Below are positions 15,962 to 25,899 of a stretch of 46,085 bases of DNA, piece by piece. The position numbers and the translations under genes are program-made. The stretch's first letter is position 1, and each line of letters opens with the position of its first letter. The notes beneath the pieces are model-generated. The model made no database searches and was not told the DNA's origin. It saw nothing but the letters and a program-made list of their open reading frames with translations. The DNA comes from Clostridium sp. AM33-3. Its GTDB lineage: Bacteria > Bacillota > Clostridia > Lachnospirales > Lachnospiraceae. The DNA lies in assembly GCF_003480315.1 (NCBI RefSeq), contig NZ_QUIV01000024.1, forward strand, positions 1 to 46,085, given 5' to 3'.

Positions 15962-18900
15962 TCAGCTCCTTTCCAAGTCCTGCGATTTCTGCTTTGCGTT
16001 TTTCTTCTGTGCCTTTTCCTTGTCTGCTCTAAGCTGCGCCCGGATAGAGGGCTTCTTTTCCGGCTTCGCTCCCTTGCCGCGCTCCTTGTCGGCTTTGACA
16101 GCATTAGCCAGGTCAACAAGGGAAATCTGCTCGCCCGCTTTTACCTTTGCTTCCAGTTCGTCAACGGTAGGGGTGTTGTTGATGATACCGTCAATCATGT
16201 TCCCGTTCTGCTCTGTGGTCTGCTCGGCGGTTTTCAAGGGATTGTCCCGCTGCGCCTGTTCTGCGGCAACGGCAAACGCCCGCGTCCCATTCCCCATAAT
16301 CAGATACTTTCCGTCGTCCGACTGGTGGTGAAAGCCATATCCGGCGGCTTCTATCTGCTCCCGGCTCATGGCGGTCACATGGAAAGTCCCCCTCGGTGTT
16401 TTGACAGTTTCGCCCGTTTCCAAGTCGTCCGGGGTAAGCTGCTTCTGCTCCTGTAAAAACTCCGGCACTTCCCGGAAACCTACACTGTCAACGAAATGCG
16501 CCGCGTCCTGTCCGTCCTGATGAAGCACTACCACGTCCGAAACGGAAAGGCTGTGTCCCTTAAAATCTTTGGGGTGGTCGATATTGAAACGGGTGTAAAT
16601 ATCTTCAAGGGAAGTTTCCGGCGCAAGGGGCGCGGAATAGACAAGCTCATAGTTTGCCCTGTCAACCACATTTCCCGCCGCCTGCAGGCGGTCGTAAGGC
16701 TCAAAGCGGAAATCCCTTGTTTCGTCCCCGCCTTTTATCTGGTAAATGGAAAAGGTGTCTTTGCCCTGTCCGGCGGTCTTTGCCGTTTCCTGTGCCTTTG
16801 CGTAAAGTTCTTTTACCTCTGCCTGTGTCAGTTCCCCGGCGTTCAGTTGCCCCATAAGCTCGCGGCATTTTTCGGGTGTGCCGATATACAGAACGTCGCC
16901 TATTTGGGCTTTCCCGTCCTCCTGTGGAACGTATGCTTGCAGAATAGAAAGATTTTCCCGGCTGTCGCTGCGGGGGTTCGCGTGTACTTGATAGATGTAC
17001 TCCTGTGGGGGCTGCGCCTGTGCCGCTTCCTTTTGGCTGCGGATATGCGCCCGCAGTAAATCAGTGGGCTTTTCCCCGGTAAGGGGCTGAATGGATTTCA
17101 CATAGTCTGCCGCATAATAGGCATTATTGGTTAGCTGCCGCTGCCATGCTTCGGCTTTGGGTGACCACCGAAAACCATTGCTTTTCAGTTCTGTCCGCGT
17201 CGCTTCGTCGGGCTTCCCGTCAAAAAAGATTTGCAGACGGTTTGCTTCGGTGTTTGCTTCCACTCTGCCGCCCTCAAACTCCCAACCGACAAAACCGATT
17301 TCTTTTGTCTGTGAGAGGGATTTAATGCGGTCTTTGACGCGCCGGATTTCTGCGTTGTTGTTGGATAACGCCCATGACGCGAAAGGCTTATCCCCCAAAT
17401 GCCATTGGCTCGACATATCCGCTTTCAGCTTTTCAAGCTGCTCCGGCGGTAAATGCGGGCAACCGTCAAGGGTCTTATGCTTGCGGTAATAGGCGTTGAC
17501 TGCTTTCATGGTTTCCTGTGATTTTTCCAGTCCCGCAAGTTTCTTTTGGAGTTTCTCGACTGCTTGCGGGTCGTCCGCGCTGATACCGCCCATTCCTGTA
17601 CTGCGGATTTTATCAAGCAAGCCCTGTATGTCCCGGTATTCCTGCATATTCCGGTCAGTGGCGGCGTTCTGCTTTTCTTTCTTCCTTGTGGGGAAGTTGG
17701 AACCTCCGGCAATCAAGATAGAGGGAACGCGCCCCGCAATTTCATAGCCCTTGTTCATATTCGCCGCCAGTTTCCGGGCATAAGTGTCAAGCAGACTGTC
17801 AATCTTTTCATGGTACATAGGGTCAACACGTTTTTTCTGCCGTTCTGCGATTTGTACGGCTTCGTCAATGTAGCTGCGGTATTCTGCCGTTGCGCTGCCC
17901 GGTTTGTAATCGTAAAAGCTGCTCATATCCTTTGCGTGGCGGGCGGCGGTTTCGTTGATAGAATAGTAGGGGGCGGCGGCTTGCTGCGTTTCCTGTGCTG
18001 TGGCGGTTTCCTGTGGGGCTTCGCTGCGGGTTTCCTGTGCTGTGTCCGCTTGTTTCTGCGGGGCTGCTTCGGGCTGCTCCGGCGCGGGGGTTTCCGGCGG
18101 CTCTGTTACTGCTTCGGGCTGCGCCTGTGCCTGTCCTTTTGCCTGTTCCTTTTGGATTTCCGCAAAATGTCCGTCAATGGCTTCAATCAGCTTTGCAGCG
18201 GTGCTTTTGATGATTTCAAGAGAGCTTTTCAGCTCGGCAAGTTCCCGTCCGCTGCTCCACCCGGCGACATAGCCGAAAGAATAGTCCGACGTGTCAAGCC
18301 CGTAATGTTGGCAGACGGTAAAGGCGATACTTTCAGCCTGTACCTCGCGGGTGCGGCGGTCGGGGCGTTCCGGCGCGTCGATAGCGGTATCATGCAGCGT
18401 CGCATGGGCGATTTCATGGATAGCGGTCTTGATATTCTGTAATTCGCTCATGCCCTCGTTGATAATGATTTTTCTTTCCTCATAGTTGCAACGTCCCTTT
18501 ATGCTGCCTGTCAGTTCGTCAAAGCCAACGGCAAAGGGCGACGTTTTTTCAAGGGCGGCGAAAAAATCCGGGTACTGTTCCACATTGCCCGTCAACTCGG
18601 CGGCAAGGGTGGGCAGCTCTTTTCCCTCGGTCTGCGCCACGTCAAAGACGGAAACGACAATAAACTTTGGTATCTTGATTTCCTGTACTTCGGTGACAGG
18701 CTTTCCGTCTGTGCCGATTATGGGCTGCTGCGTGTCCGGGTCAAGTTTTTCTACCCGCTTCCGTATGGTCTTTTCGGTAGGGGCGATAATCCGTATTCCC
18801 TTTTCATCTGCCTTTACATGGCGGTTGATAAGCGGGTCTTTCCATGCGTTGAAGCCCATGACATGGGTAGCGTCGGGGGCTTGCATGGCGATTAAGACAG

Positions 18901-20248
18901 TGTTCCGCAAGCTGTACGTCGGAAACTTTGACATGACGCGCAGATAGTCCGCATAGCGTTCACTGTCAAACAGTTCCGTAATGCCGCGTTCCAGGTGGGC
19001 GGCAATCTCTTTCAGCTTCCCGTCGGAAGTGTCGGCGGTAGGGATAATCGGGATAACCGGGCGCGGCTCGGCGGCAAGGGCGGGCTGCATTGCGGCAGCG
19101 TCAAAATCTTCTTTTTCCGGGTCGGGGCGTTCTGGCTGCGGGGGCTGTGGCGTTACCCGGTATTCCTGTGGAACGTCGCGCCCGTCGTACCATTCTGTAA
19201 AGGTGTTGCGGTTGTTGTAGATATAGCCCTTTTCGGTAAACATACCGTCGTCGTTAATGGAAGCGTCCCGCCCGTATTCCTCATACATGAAATACCGTTT
19301 CACTTCGTCGGATAGCTCCGGTTCTTCCAGTTCGTCAACCAGATAATGCCCGTATTCTTCTTCACTGTGGACGGACGGATAAAGCCAGTAGCAGTCAAGG
19401 TTTTGTGCAAGGTTGATGATGTCCTGTAAGCTGTCGGCATGGTCGCCGTATTCAATGGCTGCAATGAATTTCTCCCGGTCGTCGTCAAACTGCATTTCCA
19501 AGAGCTTCCCTAAATAGTTCAGCTCGTCGGGGTGGGAATACTCGCTTAAATGTTCCGTCAAGCCGGGGATAGGGGATTGAAATTCTGTGAAATGCCATTC
19601 CTCGTAGTGCTTGAAGTCAATCCCGATACGGTCAAAGACTTCTTTCAGATGTTCGGCAGTCGTGGGGAACGTCACCCATTCGCCCGCGGGTCTGCCCTCG
19701 GTGTACTTCCCAAGATTGGAAAGATAGCCGCTTAAAATCGGTTCTGCCATTTGTTCGCTCCTTTCTTCGTTCATCATGCGGTGCATAAGCTCAAAATCTT
19801 CAATGCTCATGCTCCCGTCAAATACATAGGGGTCAAAATCCTCTCCGTCCCGGTAGGGCTTTTCGGAAAAGGGAAGCCCCGCTTCATGGGCGGCGGCTCT
19901 CGCTTCCTCGATAACCTCCGGGGGAAGCCTGTCGTCATGCGCCCCGATAAAACCGTCAATGTCGTTCATGCTGTTTTCGTAGTGGTAGCGCACTCCGGCG
20001 GTCAGCTCGTCAAGGCTCATGTCCTCGCCTAAATGCCCGCAATAGTAGCCGTTTAGGATAACGGCGGCGGGGTCGGTGCTTTTGATTTCCTCTAACCGGC
20101 TCCTGTCCTCCGGGTAGAGGGTGTCGTCCATATCAAGATGAAAATATTCCGCGTTCCATGAACGCCCCTGTTTCCAGAACGCTACCCACGCGATACCGTC
20201 CCTAAGCTCGTCTTGATAGTCCTTTACGGTGTCCCGTAAACTTGCCAT
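15962..20248 (-). CDS. 1428-aa multidomain antirestriction protein (ArdA / ArdC / YodL)
   Basis: The start at 20248 follows AAAGGAGG. Domains in order: an N-terminal conserved part (about 1-165); an ArdA-like antirestriction domain (about 170-370, LSNLGKYTEGRPAGEWV); an ArdC-like N domain (about 405-510); and a zincin metallopeptidase with HEIAHATLHD (near 610). A proline/glutamine-rich linker and a helical region follow. Then come a DUF4316-like part (EYIYQVHANPRSD) and a YodL domain (RFEPYDRLQAAGNVVDRANY). The end is a basic tail KKPSIRAQLRADKEK. ArdA mimics DNA and blocks type I restriction, and ArdC-type proteins protect entering single strands. I infer that it shields the ICE on arrival in a new host. 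Confidence 0.88.
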   Translation of the reverse strand: MASLRDTVKDYQDELRDGIAWVAFWKQGRSWNAEYFHLDMDDTLYPEDRSRLEEIKSTDPAAVILNGYYCGHLGEDMSLDELTAGVRYHYENSMNDIDGFIGAHDDRLPPEVIEEARAAAHEAGLPFSEKPYRDGEDFDPYVFDGSMSIEDFELMHRMMNEERSEQMAEPILSGYLSNLGKYTEGRPAGEWVTFPTTAEHLKEVFDRIGIDFKHYEEWHFTEFQSPIPGLTEHLSEYSHPDELNYLGKLLEMQFDDDREKFIAAIEYGDHADSLQDIINLAQNLDCYWLYPSVHSEEEYGHYLVDELEEPELSDEVKRYFMYEEYGRDASINDDGMFTEKGYIYNNRNTFTEWYDGRDVPQEYRVTPQPPQPERPDPEKEDFDAAAMQPALAAEPRPVIPIIPTADTSDGKLKEIAAHLERGITELFDSERYADYLRVMSKFPTYSLRNTVLIAMQAPDATHVMGFNAWKDPLINRHVKADEKGIRIIAPTEKTIRKRVEKLDPDTQQPIIGTDGKPVTEVQEIKIPKFIVVSVFDVAQTEGKELPTLAAELTGNVEQYPDFFAALEKTSPFAVGFDELTGSIKGRCNYEERKIIINEGMSELQNIKTAIHEIAHATLHDTAIDAPERPDRRTREVQAESIAFTVCQHYGLDTSDYSFGYVAGWSSGRELAELKSSLEIIKSTAAKLIEAIDGHFAEIQKEQAKGQAQAQPEAVTEPPETPAPEQPEAAPQKQADTAQETRSEAPQETATAQETQQAAAPYYSINETAARHAKDMSSFYDYKPGSATAEYRSYIDEAVQIAERQKKRVDPMYHEKIDSLLDTYARKLAANMNKGYEIAGRVPSILIAGGSNFPTRKKEKQNAATDRNMQEYRDIQGLLDKIRSTGMGGISADDPQAVEKLQKKLAGLEKSQETMKAVNAYYRKHKTLDGCPHLPPEQLEKLKADMSSQWHLGDKPFASWALSNNNAEIRRVKDRIKSLSQTKEIGFVGWEFEGGRVEANTEANRLQIFFDGKPDEATRTELKSNGFRWSPKAEAWQRQLTNNAYYAADYVKSIQPLTGEKPTDLLRAHIRSQKEAAQAQPPQEYIYQVHANPRSDSRENLSILQAYVPQEDGKAQIGDVLYIGTPEKCRELMGQLNAGELTQAEVKELYAKAQETAKTAGQGKDTFSIYQIKGGDETRDFRFEPYDRLQAAGNVVDRANYELVYSAPLAPETSLEDIYTRFNIDHPKDFKGHSLSVSDVVVLHQDGQDAAHFVDSVGFREVPEFLQEQKQLTPDDLETGETVKTPRGTFHVTAMSREQIEAAGYGFHHQSDDGKYLIMGNGTRAFAVAAEQAQRDNPLKTAEQTTEQNGNMIDGIINNTPTVDELEAKVKAGEQISLVDLANAVKADKERGKGAKPEKKPSIRAQLRADKEKAQKKNAKQKSQDLERS

Positions 20249-20378
20249 AAATGAAAACCTCCTTTCTCTGCGTCAGCGTCATAAGCTGCATTTTTTGGCT
20301 GCATAGCCTACTACGGTACACCCGCATTTCTGCCAAAGATTTATGAAAATTTTCAGAGGGTGAAGCCCTCCGCAAAAA

Positions 20379-20477
20379 GAGGGTTTGGGAAACTTCCCAA
20401 CAAGCAAAATCCCCGTCCGGCGCGTCAGCGGCAGGACAGGGATTTACGGAAGTGGGTACCCGCTTCCTATGCTTGCT
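20379..20477 (-). other. oriT-like module, copy 2 (inverted)
   Basis: This is the reverse complement of 12183-12281. Block 1 (20445-20477) is identical over 33 bp, and block 2 (20379-20405) matches at 26 of 27 positions, with the same 39-base spacing. The middle differs in sequence but again forms a hairpin (AATCCC with GGGATT). It lies between topB and the large antirestriction gene, 8.2 kb from copy 1. Confidence 0.75.
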
Positions 20478-20487
20478 ATTCAAGTTT

Positions 20488-22578
20488 TTAGTTCTTCTGT
20501 ACTTCGATACGGTAGTTGACGTATTTCCCGCCAGTGTCAGCCAAAACGATAGTTCCGTCGTAGGTCTTGCCTGTTTTCGGGGAGTAGAGCTTCTTCACAT
20601 TCGCCTTGCCGGATTTAAGGAGCGCGGCGGCAATCTTCGCGGAAAAAGCGGTCTTGCGTTCCTCGAAAAAGCGGTCATTCTTCCACATGGCAAAGGCACA
20701 TTCTTTGTTGCTGCAATAATAGTTTTTCTTCCCCTCATGGACGGGAGAGCCGCAACGGGGGCATTTGCCGACAGAGGGCTTTTCCTCCCGGAACAAATCC
20801 TTTTTTCCGTCAAGTGCTGCGGCGTGTGTCCGCACAAGCTCCCGCGCCATAGCTTCAATGCCGGACAGAAATTCGCCGGGGTCTGCGGCTCCCTTTGCTA
20901 TCTGCGTCAGATTGTTTTCCCATTCTGCGGTAAGCTGCGGGGAAGTGAGCATATCCGGCAGCACTGATATAAGGGCGGCTCCGTTCTGCGTGGGGATAAG
21001 CTGCTTCCCCTTGCGCTCTGCAAAGCCGCCCTTTACCAGTTTTTCAATGACGGCGGCGCGGGTGGCGGGAGTGCCAAGCCCCCGGCGTTCCGCGTCCGGG
21101 TCGGTGTCCCCGTTCCCGGCTCGCTCCATAGCAGAGAGAAGCGACGCTTCGCTGTGGGGCTTCGGCGGCGTTGTGGTATGCTCCGTTATTTTTGCGGGGG
21201 GATTTTCAAAGCCCTGTCCCTCGGAAAGCTCCGGCAGCGTTGCGTCTGCATTTTCTCCGTCCTCTGCTTCGGGCTTATCTTTCAGCGTCGCCCGGTATCT
21301 GCGTTCAAGCTCTTTCCAACCGTCCGCAAGTACGGTCTTTCCCCTTGCGGTGAAGTCTGTCCCGGCGCATGAGAAAACCGCCGTAACCGCTTCAAAGATA
21401 TGCGGCTCGGCGGTGGCAAGGAGCAGACGCGCCCCCGCAAGGGTAAGGATATTTTTCTCGCTTTCCGGCAGCGCGTCTGGGTCAGCCTTTGCAAGCTCCA
21501 TAGTGGGAATGATTGCGTGGTGGTCTGATACTTTTTTACTGTCTAATACCTTTGCAACCTCCGGCGTGAAATTTACGCCCGCCATAAAGGGGAGCTTGTC
21601 ACAAAGCAGCGTGATAATGCCCGCTGCGGTGCCGCCCATGTCGTCAGTAAGAAAGCTGCTGTCCGTCCTCGGATAAGTAAGAAGCCGCTTTTCATAAAGG
21701 GATTGTGCAAGGTCAAGGGTCTGCTTTGCGGTGTAGCCGAAAATGCGGTTCGCTTCCCGCTGCAAAGAGGTAAGGTCAAAGAGCTTTGGCGGGGCTGCGG
21801 TTTTCTTCTCTCTGGTAAGGGAAACGCATACCGCCTTTCCCGCTTCGCAAGCCCCTTTCAGCGCGTCGGCTTCTGCCTTGTCCGAAATCCTTTCGCTTGC
21901 CGCGTCCGCGCCGGATAAATCAAGGCGCACATGATAATATTTTTCTTTCTGGAAATGGGAGATAGCCGCGTCCCGGTCGGTGAGCATTTTTAAGGTCGGG
22001 GTCTGGACGCGCCCCACGTTCAAGGTTTTTCCATACAGGCAGGAGAAAAGCCGGGTGGCGTTAATGCCGATAAGCCAGTCAGCCTTTGCGCGGCAGAGGG
22101 CAGACGCAAAGAGCGCGTCATAGTCCCGCCCGTCTTTGAGGGAAGCAAAGCCCGCCTTAATCGCCCCGTCCTCCATTGAGGAAATCCACAAGCGGCGCAT
22201 GGGCTTCTTGCAGCCCGCCGCTTCATAGACGAAGCGGAAAATCAATTCACCCTCGCGCCCCGCGTCACACGCATTTATCACTTCGGAAACGTCGGCGCGG
22301 TGCATAAGCTCTTTTAGGGTTTTGAATTGCTTCCCCTTGTCCGGGTCAACGGTGTACTGCCATTCCTCCGGCAGAATGGGTAAGCTCTCAAAACTCCATT
22401 TTTTATATTGCTCCCCGTAGGCGGCAGCTTCCGCAAGCTGTACCAAATGCCCGACGCACCATGAAATGAGGTAGCCGCCGCCCTCGATATATCCGTCTTT
22501 CTTTTCCTTAACGCCAAGCGCGGCGGAGATAGTCTGCGCCACGCTCGGCTTTTCTGCAATCACAAGTCTAAGTGCCAT
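20488..22578 (-). CDS. topB: DNA topoisomerase III, conjugation-associated
   Basis: This 696-aa type IA topoisomerase starts at ATG 22578 after GAAAGGAGG. The Toprim domain opens with LVIAEKPSVAQTISAALG and includes DAGREGELIFR. The active-site tyrosine is in LLTYPRTDSSFL near residue 300. A C-terminal zinc-ribbon (GKCPRCGSPVHEG) and a final basic fold follow. It relaxes or decatenates the ICE during transfer and replication. It is a constant member of Tn1549- and CTn-type conjugation modules. Confidence 0.95.
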   Translation of the reverse strand: MALRLVIAEKPSVAQTISAALGVKEKKDGYIEGGGYLISWCVGHLVQLAEAAAYGEQYKKWSFESLPILPEEWQYTVDPDKGKQFKTLKELMHRADVSEVINACDAGREGELIFRFVYEAAGCKKPMRRLWISSMEDGAIKAGFASLKDGRDYDALFASALCRAKADWLIGINATRLFSCLYGKTLNVGRVQTPTLKMLTDRDAAISHFQKEKYYHVRLDLSGADAASERISDKAEADALKGACEAGKAVCVSLTREKKTAAPPKLFDLTSLQREANRIFGYTAKQTLDLAQSLYEKRLLTYPRTDSSFLTDDMGGTAAGIITLLCDKLPFMAGVNFTPEVAKVLDSKKVSDHHAIIPTMELAKADPDALPESEKNILTLAGARLLLATAEPHIFEAVTAVFSCAGTDFTARGKTVLADGWKELERRYRATLKDKPEAEDGENADATLPELSEGQGFENPPAKITEHTTTPPKPHSEASLLSAMERAGNGDTDPDAERRGLGTPATRAAVIEKLVKGGFAERKGKQLIPTQNGAALISVLPDMLTSPQLTAEWENNLTQIAKGAADPGEFLSGIEAMARELVRTHAAALDGKKDLFREEKPSVGKCPRCGSPVHEGKKNYYCSNKECAFAMWKNDRFFEERKTAFSAKIAAALLKSGKANVKKLYSPKTGKTYDGTIVLADTGGKYVNYRIEVQKN

Positions 22579-22594
22579 GAAAAAAATCCTCCTT

Positions 22595-22783
22595 TCATCG
22601 TTCCGGCTCGCTTGCCTTTTTCTTCTGTACCTGTTTCAGACAGTAGCCCACACAAGGGAGCTGCCCTTTGTACGGGCAGGAAGCGCAAGCCGGGGAATGG
22701 GGAACGGGCGGCGCATTGTCACGCCGCCCGCCCTGTCTTTGTATCATCATCTTTTCAAAGGGATTGTCGGTAAACAGGGTCAT
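22595..22783 (-). CDS. Small cysteine-containing ICE protein, unknown
   Basis: This 62-aa protein starts at ATG 22783 inside the stop of the previous gene (ATGA overlap). It begins MTLFTDNPFEKMMIQRQGGR and has CASCPYKGQLPCVGYC, four cysteines in a metal-binding-like arrangement, then a lysine-rich end. It is conserved in position upstream of topB. No function is known to me. Confidence 0.7.
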   Translation of the reverse strand: MTLFTDNPFEKMMIQRQGGRRDNAPPVPHSPACASCPYKGQLPCVGYCLKQVQKKKASEPER

Positions 22784-23481
22784 GCTTCCTCGTCCTCCTG
22801 TTCTTCATCAGAAAGCCCGTCCCCCTCGTCCTCGTCGTAATCGTCAAAATCGAAATCTTCAAGGTCGGTGTCGCCCTTGACGCTCTGCTTCGGTTTCATA
22901 AACTTAAAATAGTAGAGTGCGCCCCCGCCGCCAAGAAGTGCCACGACAAGGAAAAACATAAGCCCGCCTGTATTGCCTTTTTCTTTGGGCGGCTCCGTCG
23001 GTTCCTCGGTTTCCGGCTCCGCTTCCTTGCCGCTGCAAGCGGTCATGTTGTCCTTGCAGACGGGGCAGCTCACATTTACTTTCCCGGCTTCGCATTTATC
23101 GGTGCAACTGCAAACGGCGGGCGGGGCTGCTTCGGTGCTTCCGTCCTCCATAAGTGCTAAGAGGTCGGCTTCGTCCACTTGATTAAGGAAATGTACGGTG
23201 TCCTCGCCCTCGTCGTCCCGGTCAATGAGGATATAGAAGTAATTGCCGTTTTTGGTCGTTACGGTGATAAGCTGCTTGTTGCCGCCGAAATCGTCTACAA
23301 GGGTCGCGTTCCCGTCCGGGGTAAGGGGTTCTTCCTTTTGGGGTTCCTCGTAGACAACGCCGCTGTCGTTGGTGTCGTCCTCTCCCTCCGGGGTCTGTGC
23401 AAAAGCGGTGACGGAAAAGCCGCCCATAAGTACAAGGGCGGCGCAAAGTGCGGTCAAGGTTCTAATGATTTTCTTATTCAT
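22780..23481 (-). CDS. DUF4366 family surface protein
   Basis: This 233-aa protein starts at ATG 23481, overlapping the end of the previous gene. It has an N-terminal signal peptide (MNKKIIRTLTALCAALVLMG, ending near FAQ), an extracellular acidic domain and a cysteine cluster (CSCTDKCEAG, then CPVCKDNM). After a PPKEKG stretch, a transmembrane segment (GGLMFFLVVALLGGGGALYY) precedes a very acidic cytoplasmic tail (DLEDFDFDDYDEDEGDG). It fits DUF4366, part of the envelope-associated set of these ICEs, perhaps a channel or surface contact component. Confidence 0.85.
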   Translation of the reverse strand: MNKKIIRTLTALCAALVLMGGFSVTAFAQTPEGEDDTNDSGVVYEEPQKEEPLTPDGNATLVDDFGGNKQLITVTTKNGNYFYILIDRDDEGEDTVHFLNQVDEADLLALMEDGSTEAAPPAVCSCTDKCEAGKVNVSCPVCKDNMTACSGKEAEPETEEPTEPPKEKGNTGGLMFFLVVALLGGGGALYYFKFMKPKQSVKGDTDLEDFDFDDYDEDEGDGLSDEEQEDEEA

Positions 23482-23752
23482 TCTCGGTGTCCTCCATTTC
23501 TTCGTTGTCATGGTCTGCGGGTTCTGCGGGGTAGCCCGGCGCGGCTTCCATGCCCGGAATACCGCCCCCGGAAAGCATAGCGGAAAGCTCATGCGGGGAA
23601 AGGCGCATGGAGCGCACAAGCTGTACGATTTGCAGGTTTTCCGCTTCGGTTTTCTGCGCTTCAAGCCCCCTTAATCTGTTCTGGTACTCGGTGATTTTCT
23701 CGCGGGTCTTTGCAATCTCTTTGTCGATACGTTCAATCTTGTTCATAGCCAT
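23474..23752 (-). CDS. DUF4315 family protein
   Basis: This 92-aa protein starts at ATG 23752 after AAAGGAG. The first half is a coiled coil (NKIERIDKEIAKTREKITEY) and the second is a short helix followed by an acidic, proline-containing tail. It belongs to the DUF4315 family that always precedes DUF4366 in this module. Function is unknown. Confidence 0.85.
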   Translation of the reverse strand: MAMNKIERIDKEIAKTREKITEYQNRLRGLEAQKTEAENLQIVQLVRSMRLSPHELSAMLSGGGIPGMEAAPGYPAEPADHDNEEMEDTENE

Positions 23753-23794
23753 AAATAAATTTCTCCTTTCAGATTTTCAGTGTTATGTTTGTTT

Positions 23795-25864
23795 TTAGTT
23801 CCAGTTCATCAGCCCGTAGCCCTTGATACAGGAGTAATTGACGGGGTAGCTCTTTATCTTGCAGGCGTCGCCGGAATTGCCCTCGACGGTATAGACGCGC
23901 TCCCCGTCCGTTCCGATAACAAGCCCCACATGGTCTGCGCTCCCGTCCCCGTCCCAGTCGAAAAAGATAGCGTCGCCGGGGGCGATATTCTCATAGCCCC
24001 TCGCGCCCCATTGCCCGCGTGACTGGAACCAGGGTACGCCCTGTGACTGGCACCCGGCAAAGCGCGGCTCGCTCTTTCCGGCTTGATTGTAGCACCATGA
24101 AACGAAACAGGCGCACCATTCCACGCGGCTGTTAAATCCGTACCAACTCCAAAAGGGTCGCCCGCCCACGTTGCCGACTTGCCGCTTCGCAAGGTCTACA
24201 ACGGCGGTGTTGCCGGGGCGTGTGCCGTTTACAAGCTGTACGCCGCTTAAATCCTCGGACGCGCCCATATCGGGGGAGCCGCCGCCAAAAATCAGCGGCT
24301 TGTTTCCGCTTGTTTCCAGATAGACGCGGTACATTTCAAGCTGCTGTGGCGTTAGAAGTTCCTCCGCAATCTCGGAAATGGGCTTGTTCGTCAGCTTCAC
24401 GTTGAGGATATGGTACTCGTAGGGTACTTCCTCGGTGGTCGTTTCCCCTGTTTCCGGGTCGGTGCTTGTTTCTGTGCGGTAGCGGATTTCCGTTTCTTCC
24501 GTCAGCGTCAAGGTGTACTGCATGGCAAAGACGCGGTTTAGTTCTGCCTGTGCGCTCTGCGGGGTGTAGGTCTGTAAAAGGGCGGTGAGGTAGGACGCTA
24601 ACTCATGGGGGTTATGCCCGATACTGTCAAGGTCATAGCGGTATTCGTCATAGCCGGGGTGGGTGCTTTCGATATTGTCAATCTGCTGCTGAAGCTCGTT
24701 TTCCTTTGCGGCGTAATTGTTCTCCGTCGCCACAAGGTCGCTGTCCTCCGACGTGTAGGAAGTCCCAAGTATGCCGTTCATCAAGCCGGAGAACATGGAA
24801 CCGCAAGAGGAAAGCCCCGCCGATACCATGATGAATAAGAGCAGCGCGGCAACGGCGATACATACGCCCGCCGGGTGCCGCCCTACAAAAGCGATTGCCT
24901 TTTTTGTTTCCTCGGCGGTCTTTTTTGCCGCCTTGCGGGTGTTCTCTGCGGCTTTCTGCGCCGTTTTTGCGCCGCCTTTCCTTGCTGCCTTTGCATACTG
25001 CCGCTTGATTTGCTGCTTCTGCATGAAGCGGGAAAGGGGATTGTTCGCAATCTGCGGATTGTCATGCAGGGCTTTATGGTACTGGAAATCCACATTCGCC
25101 TTGAACGCCGCTTTCTCTGCCTTTGCCGCCGCCCGGTAGGGTTTCAGCTTGTGGCTGCGGTAGCCCTCCTTGACTTTCCGCGCCCCGTACTTTGCGCCGC
25201 GCTCCGCCAGTTCTTCGGATTTGTGCGCCCCCTCAACGCCGGAATTGTCCTTTTCAACGGAATGTATCTTGTTGTGGACGAAAATACCCGCTTCCTGTGC
25301 GGGGCGGGATAGCGGGTTATTGTGGGGCTTATTCTTTCCTATGGGCTTTTCCCGTTCCTCAAAGCGTAGGCGGGTCTTGCCTTTCCCGGTAGCTTCGTCA
25401 AAGGTGCGCTCCCGTACAAGTTTCTTTTCTTTGGGGATAGCCGCCTTTGCCGCGTCCAGACGGTCGGCTGCTTTGTCCGATTTTCGGATATACTTTTCAA
25501 GCTCCGGTGTTGCCCGTTCCTCGTCGGTAAACTGCAAGCGGGAAGATTTTTCTTTTGCTGTGGCTTCTGCCTGTGCTTTCCTTGCCGCCTTTTTGCTCGC
25601 CTTTCTGGTACGCGCCCCGTCGATACGCTCCAAGACGCGCTCGGCTGCTGCGGTGTCCTGTTCCCGTTCTGCCCCCGGCGCATGGGGAAGCGGCGGCGTG
25701 TCGGTTAAGGGCGGGGGAGCTGTGCCGCCCGGTAGGGGCTGCGCTGCCTGTTCCGGCTGCTGCGGTGCTTCGGTCTTTGCAAAGTCCGCGTCCCTTATCC
25801 GCTTGCTGATACGTTTCTTTTTCCCGGTGGCGGCGTTTACCTCGACAGCCCCCTCGCGGGTCAT
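23795..25864 (-). CDS. CD1108-type membrane protein with CHAP peptidoglycan hydrolase
   Basis: This protein of about 689 aa has an uncertain start: the frame is open to TTG 25942, and ATG 25864 is the first good methionine, without a clear ribosome binding site. A long basic cytoplasmic region rich in lysine and alanine (residues 1-320) is followed by one transmembrane helix (ICIAVAALLLFIMVSAGL). After an external linker comes a CHAP domain with the catalytic cysteine in WCACFVSWC and histidine in SADHVGLVIG. It should cut the cell wall locally for assembly of the mating channel, the VirB1-like role. Confidence 0.88.
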   Translation of the reverse strand: MTREGAVEVNAATGKKKRISKRIRDADFAKTEAPQQPEQAAQPLPGGTAPPPLTDTPPLPHAPGAEREQDTAAAERVLERIDGARTRKASKKAARKAQAEATAKEKSSRLQFTDEERATPELEKYIRKSDKAADRLDAAKAAIPKEKKLVRERTFDEATGKGKTRLRFEEREKPIGKNKPHNNPLSRPAQEAGIFVHNKIHSVEKDNSGVEGAHKSEELAERGAKYGARKVKEGYRSHKLKPYRAAAKAEKAAFKANVDFQYHKALHDNPQIANNPLSRFMQKQQIKRQYAKAARKGGAKTAQKAAENTRKAAKKTAEETKKAIAFVGRHPAGVCIAVAALLLFIMVSAGLSSCGSMFSGLMNGILGTSYTSEDSDLVATENNYAAKENELQQQIDNIESTHPGYDEYRYDLDSIGHNPHELASYLTALLQTYTPQSAQAELNRVFAMQYTLTLTEETEIRYRTETSTDPETGETTTEEVPYEYHILNVKLTNKPISEIAEELLTPQQLEMYRVYLETSGNKPLIFGGGSPDMGASEDLSGVQLVNGTRPGNTAVVDLAKRQVGNVGGRPFWSWYGFNSRVEWCACFVSWCYNQAGKSEPRFAGCQSQGVPWFQSRGQWGARGYENIAPGDAIFFDWDGDGSADHVGLVIGTDGERVYTVEGNSGDACKIKSYPVNYSCIKGYGLMNWN

Positions 25865-25899
25865 TTTCTGCGTGACTTTCTCACGCGCTTTATACTGTT

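Noticed and set aside
17546..18442. 298-aa plus-strand frame opposite the large antirestriction gene
   Set aside because: Glycine/cysteine/phenylalanine-rich translation of a GC-rich gene's other strand; the minus-strand gene has clear domains.
20765..21676. 303-aa plus-strand frame opposite topB
   Set aside because: Serine/alanine-rich shadow of the topoisomerase gene; no start signal.
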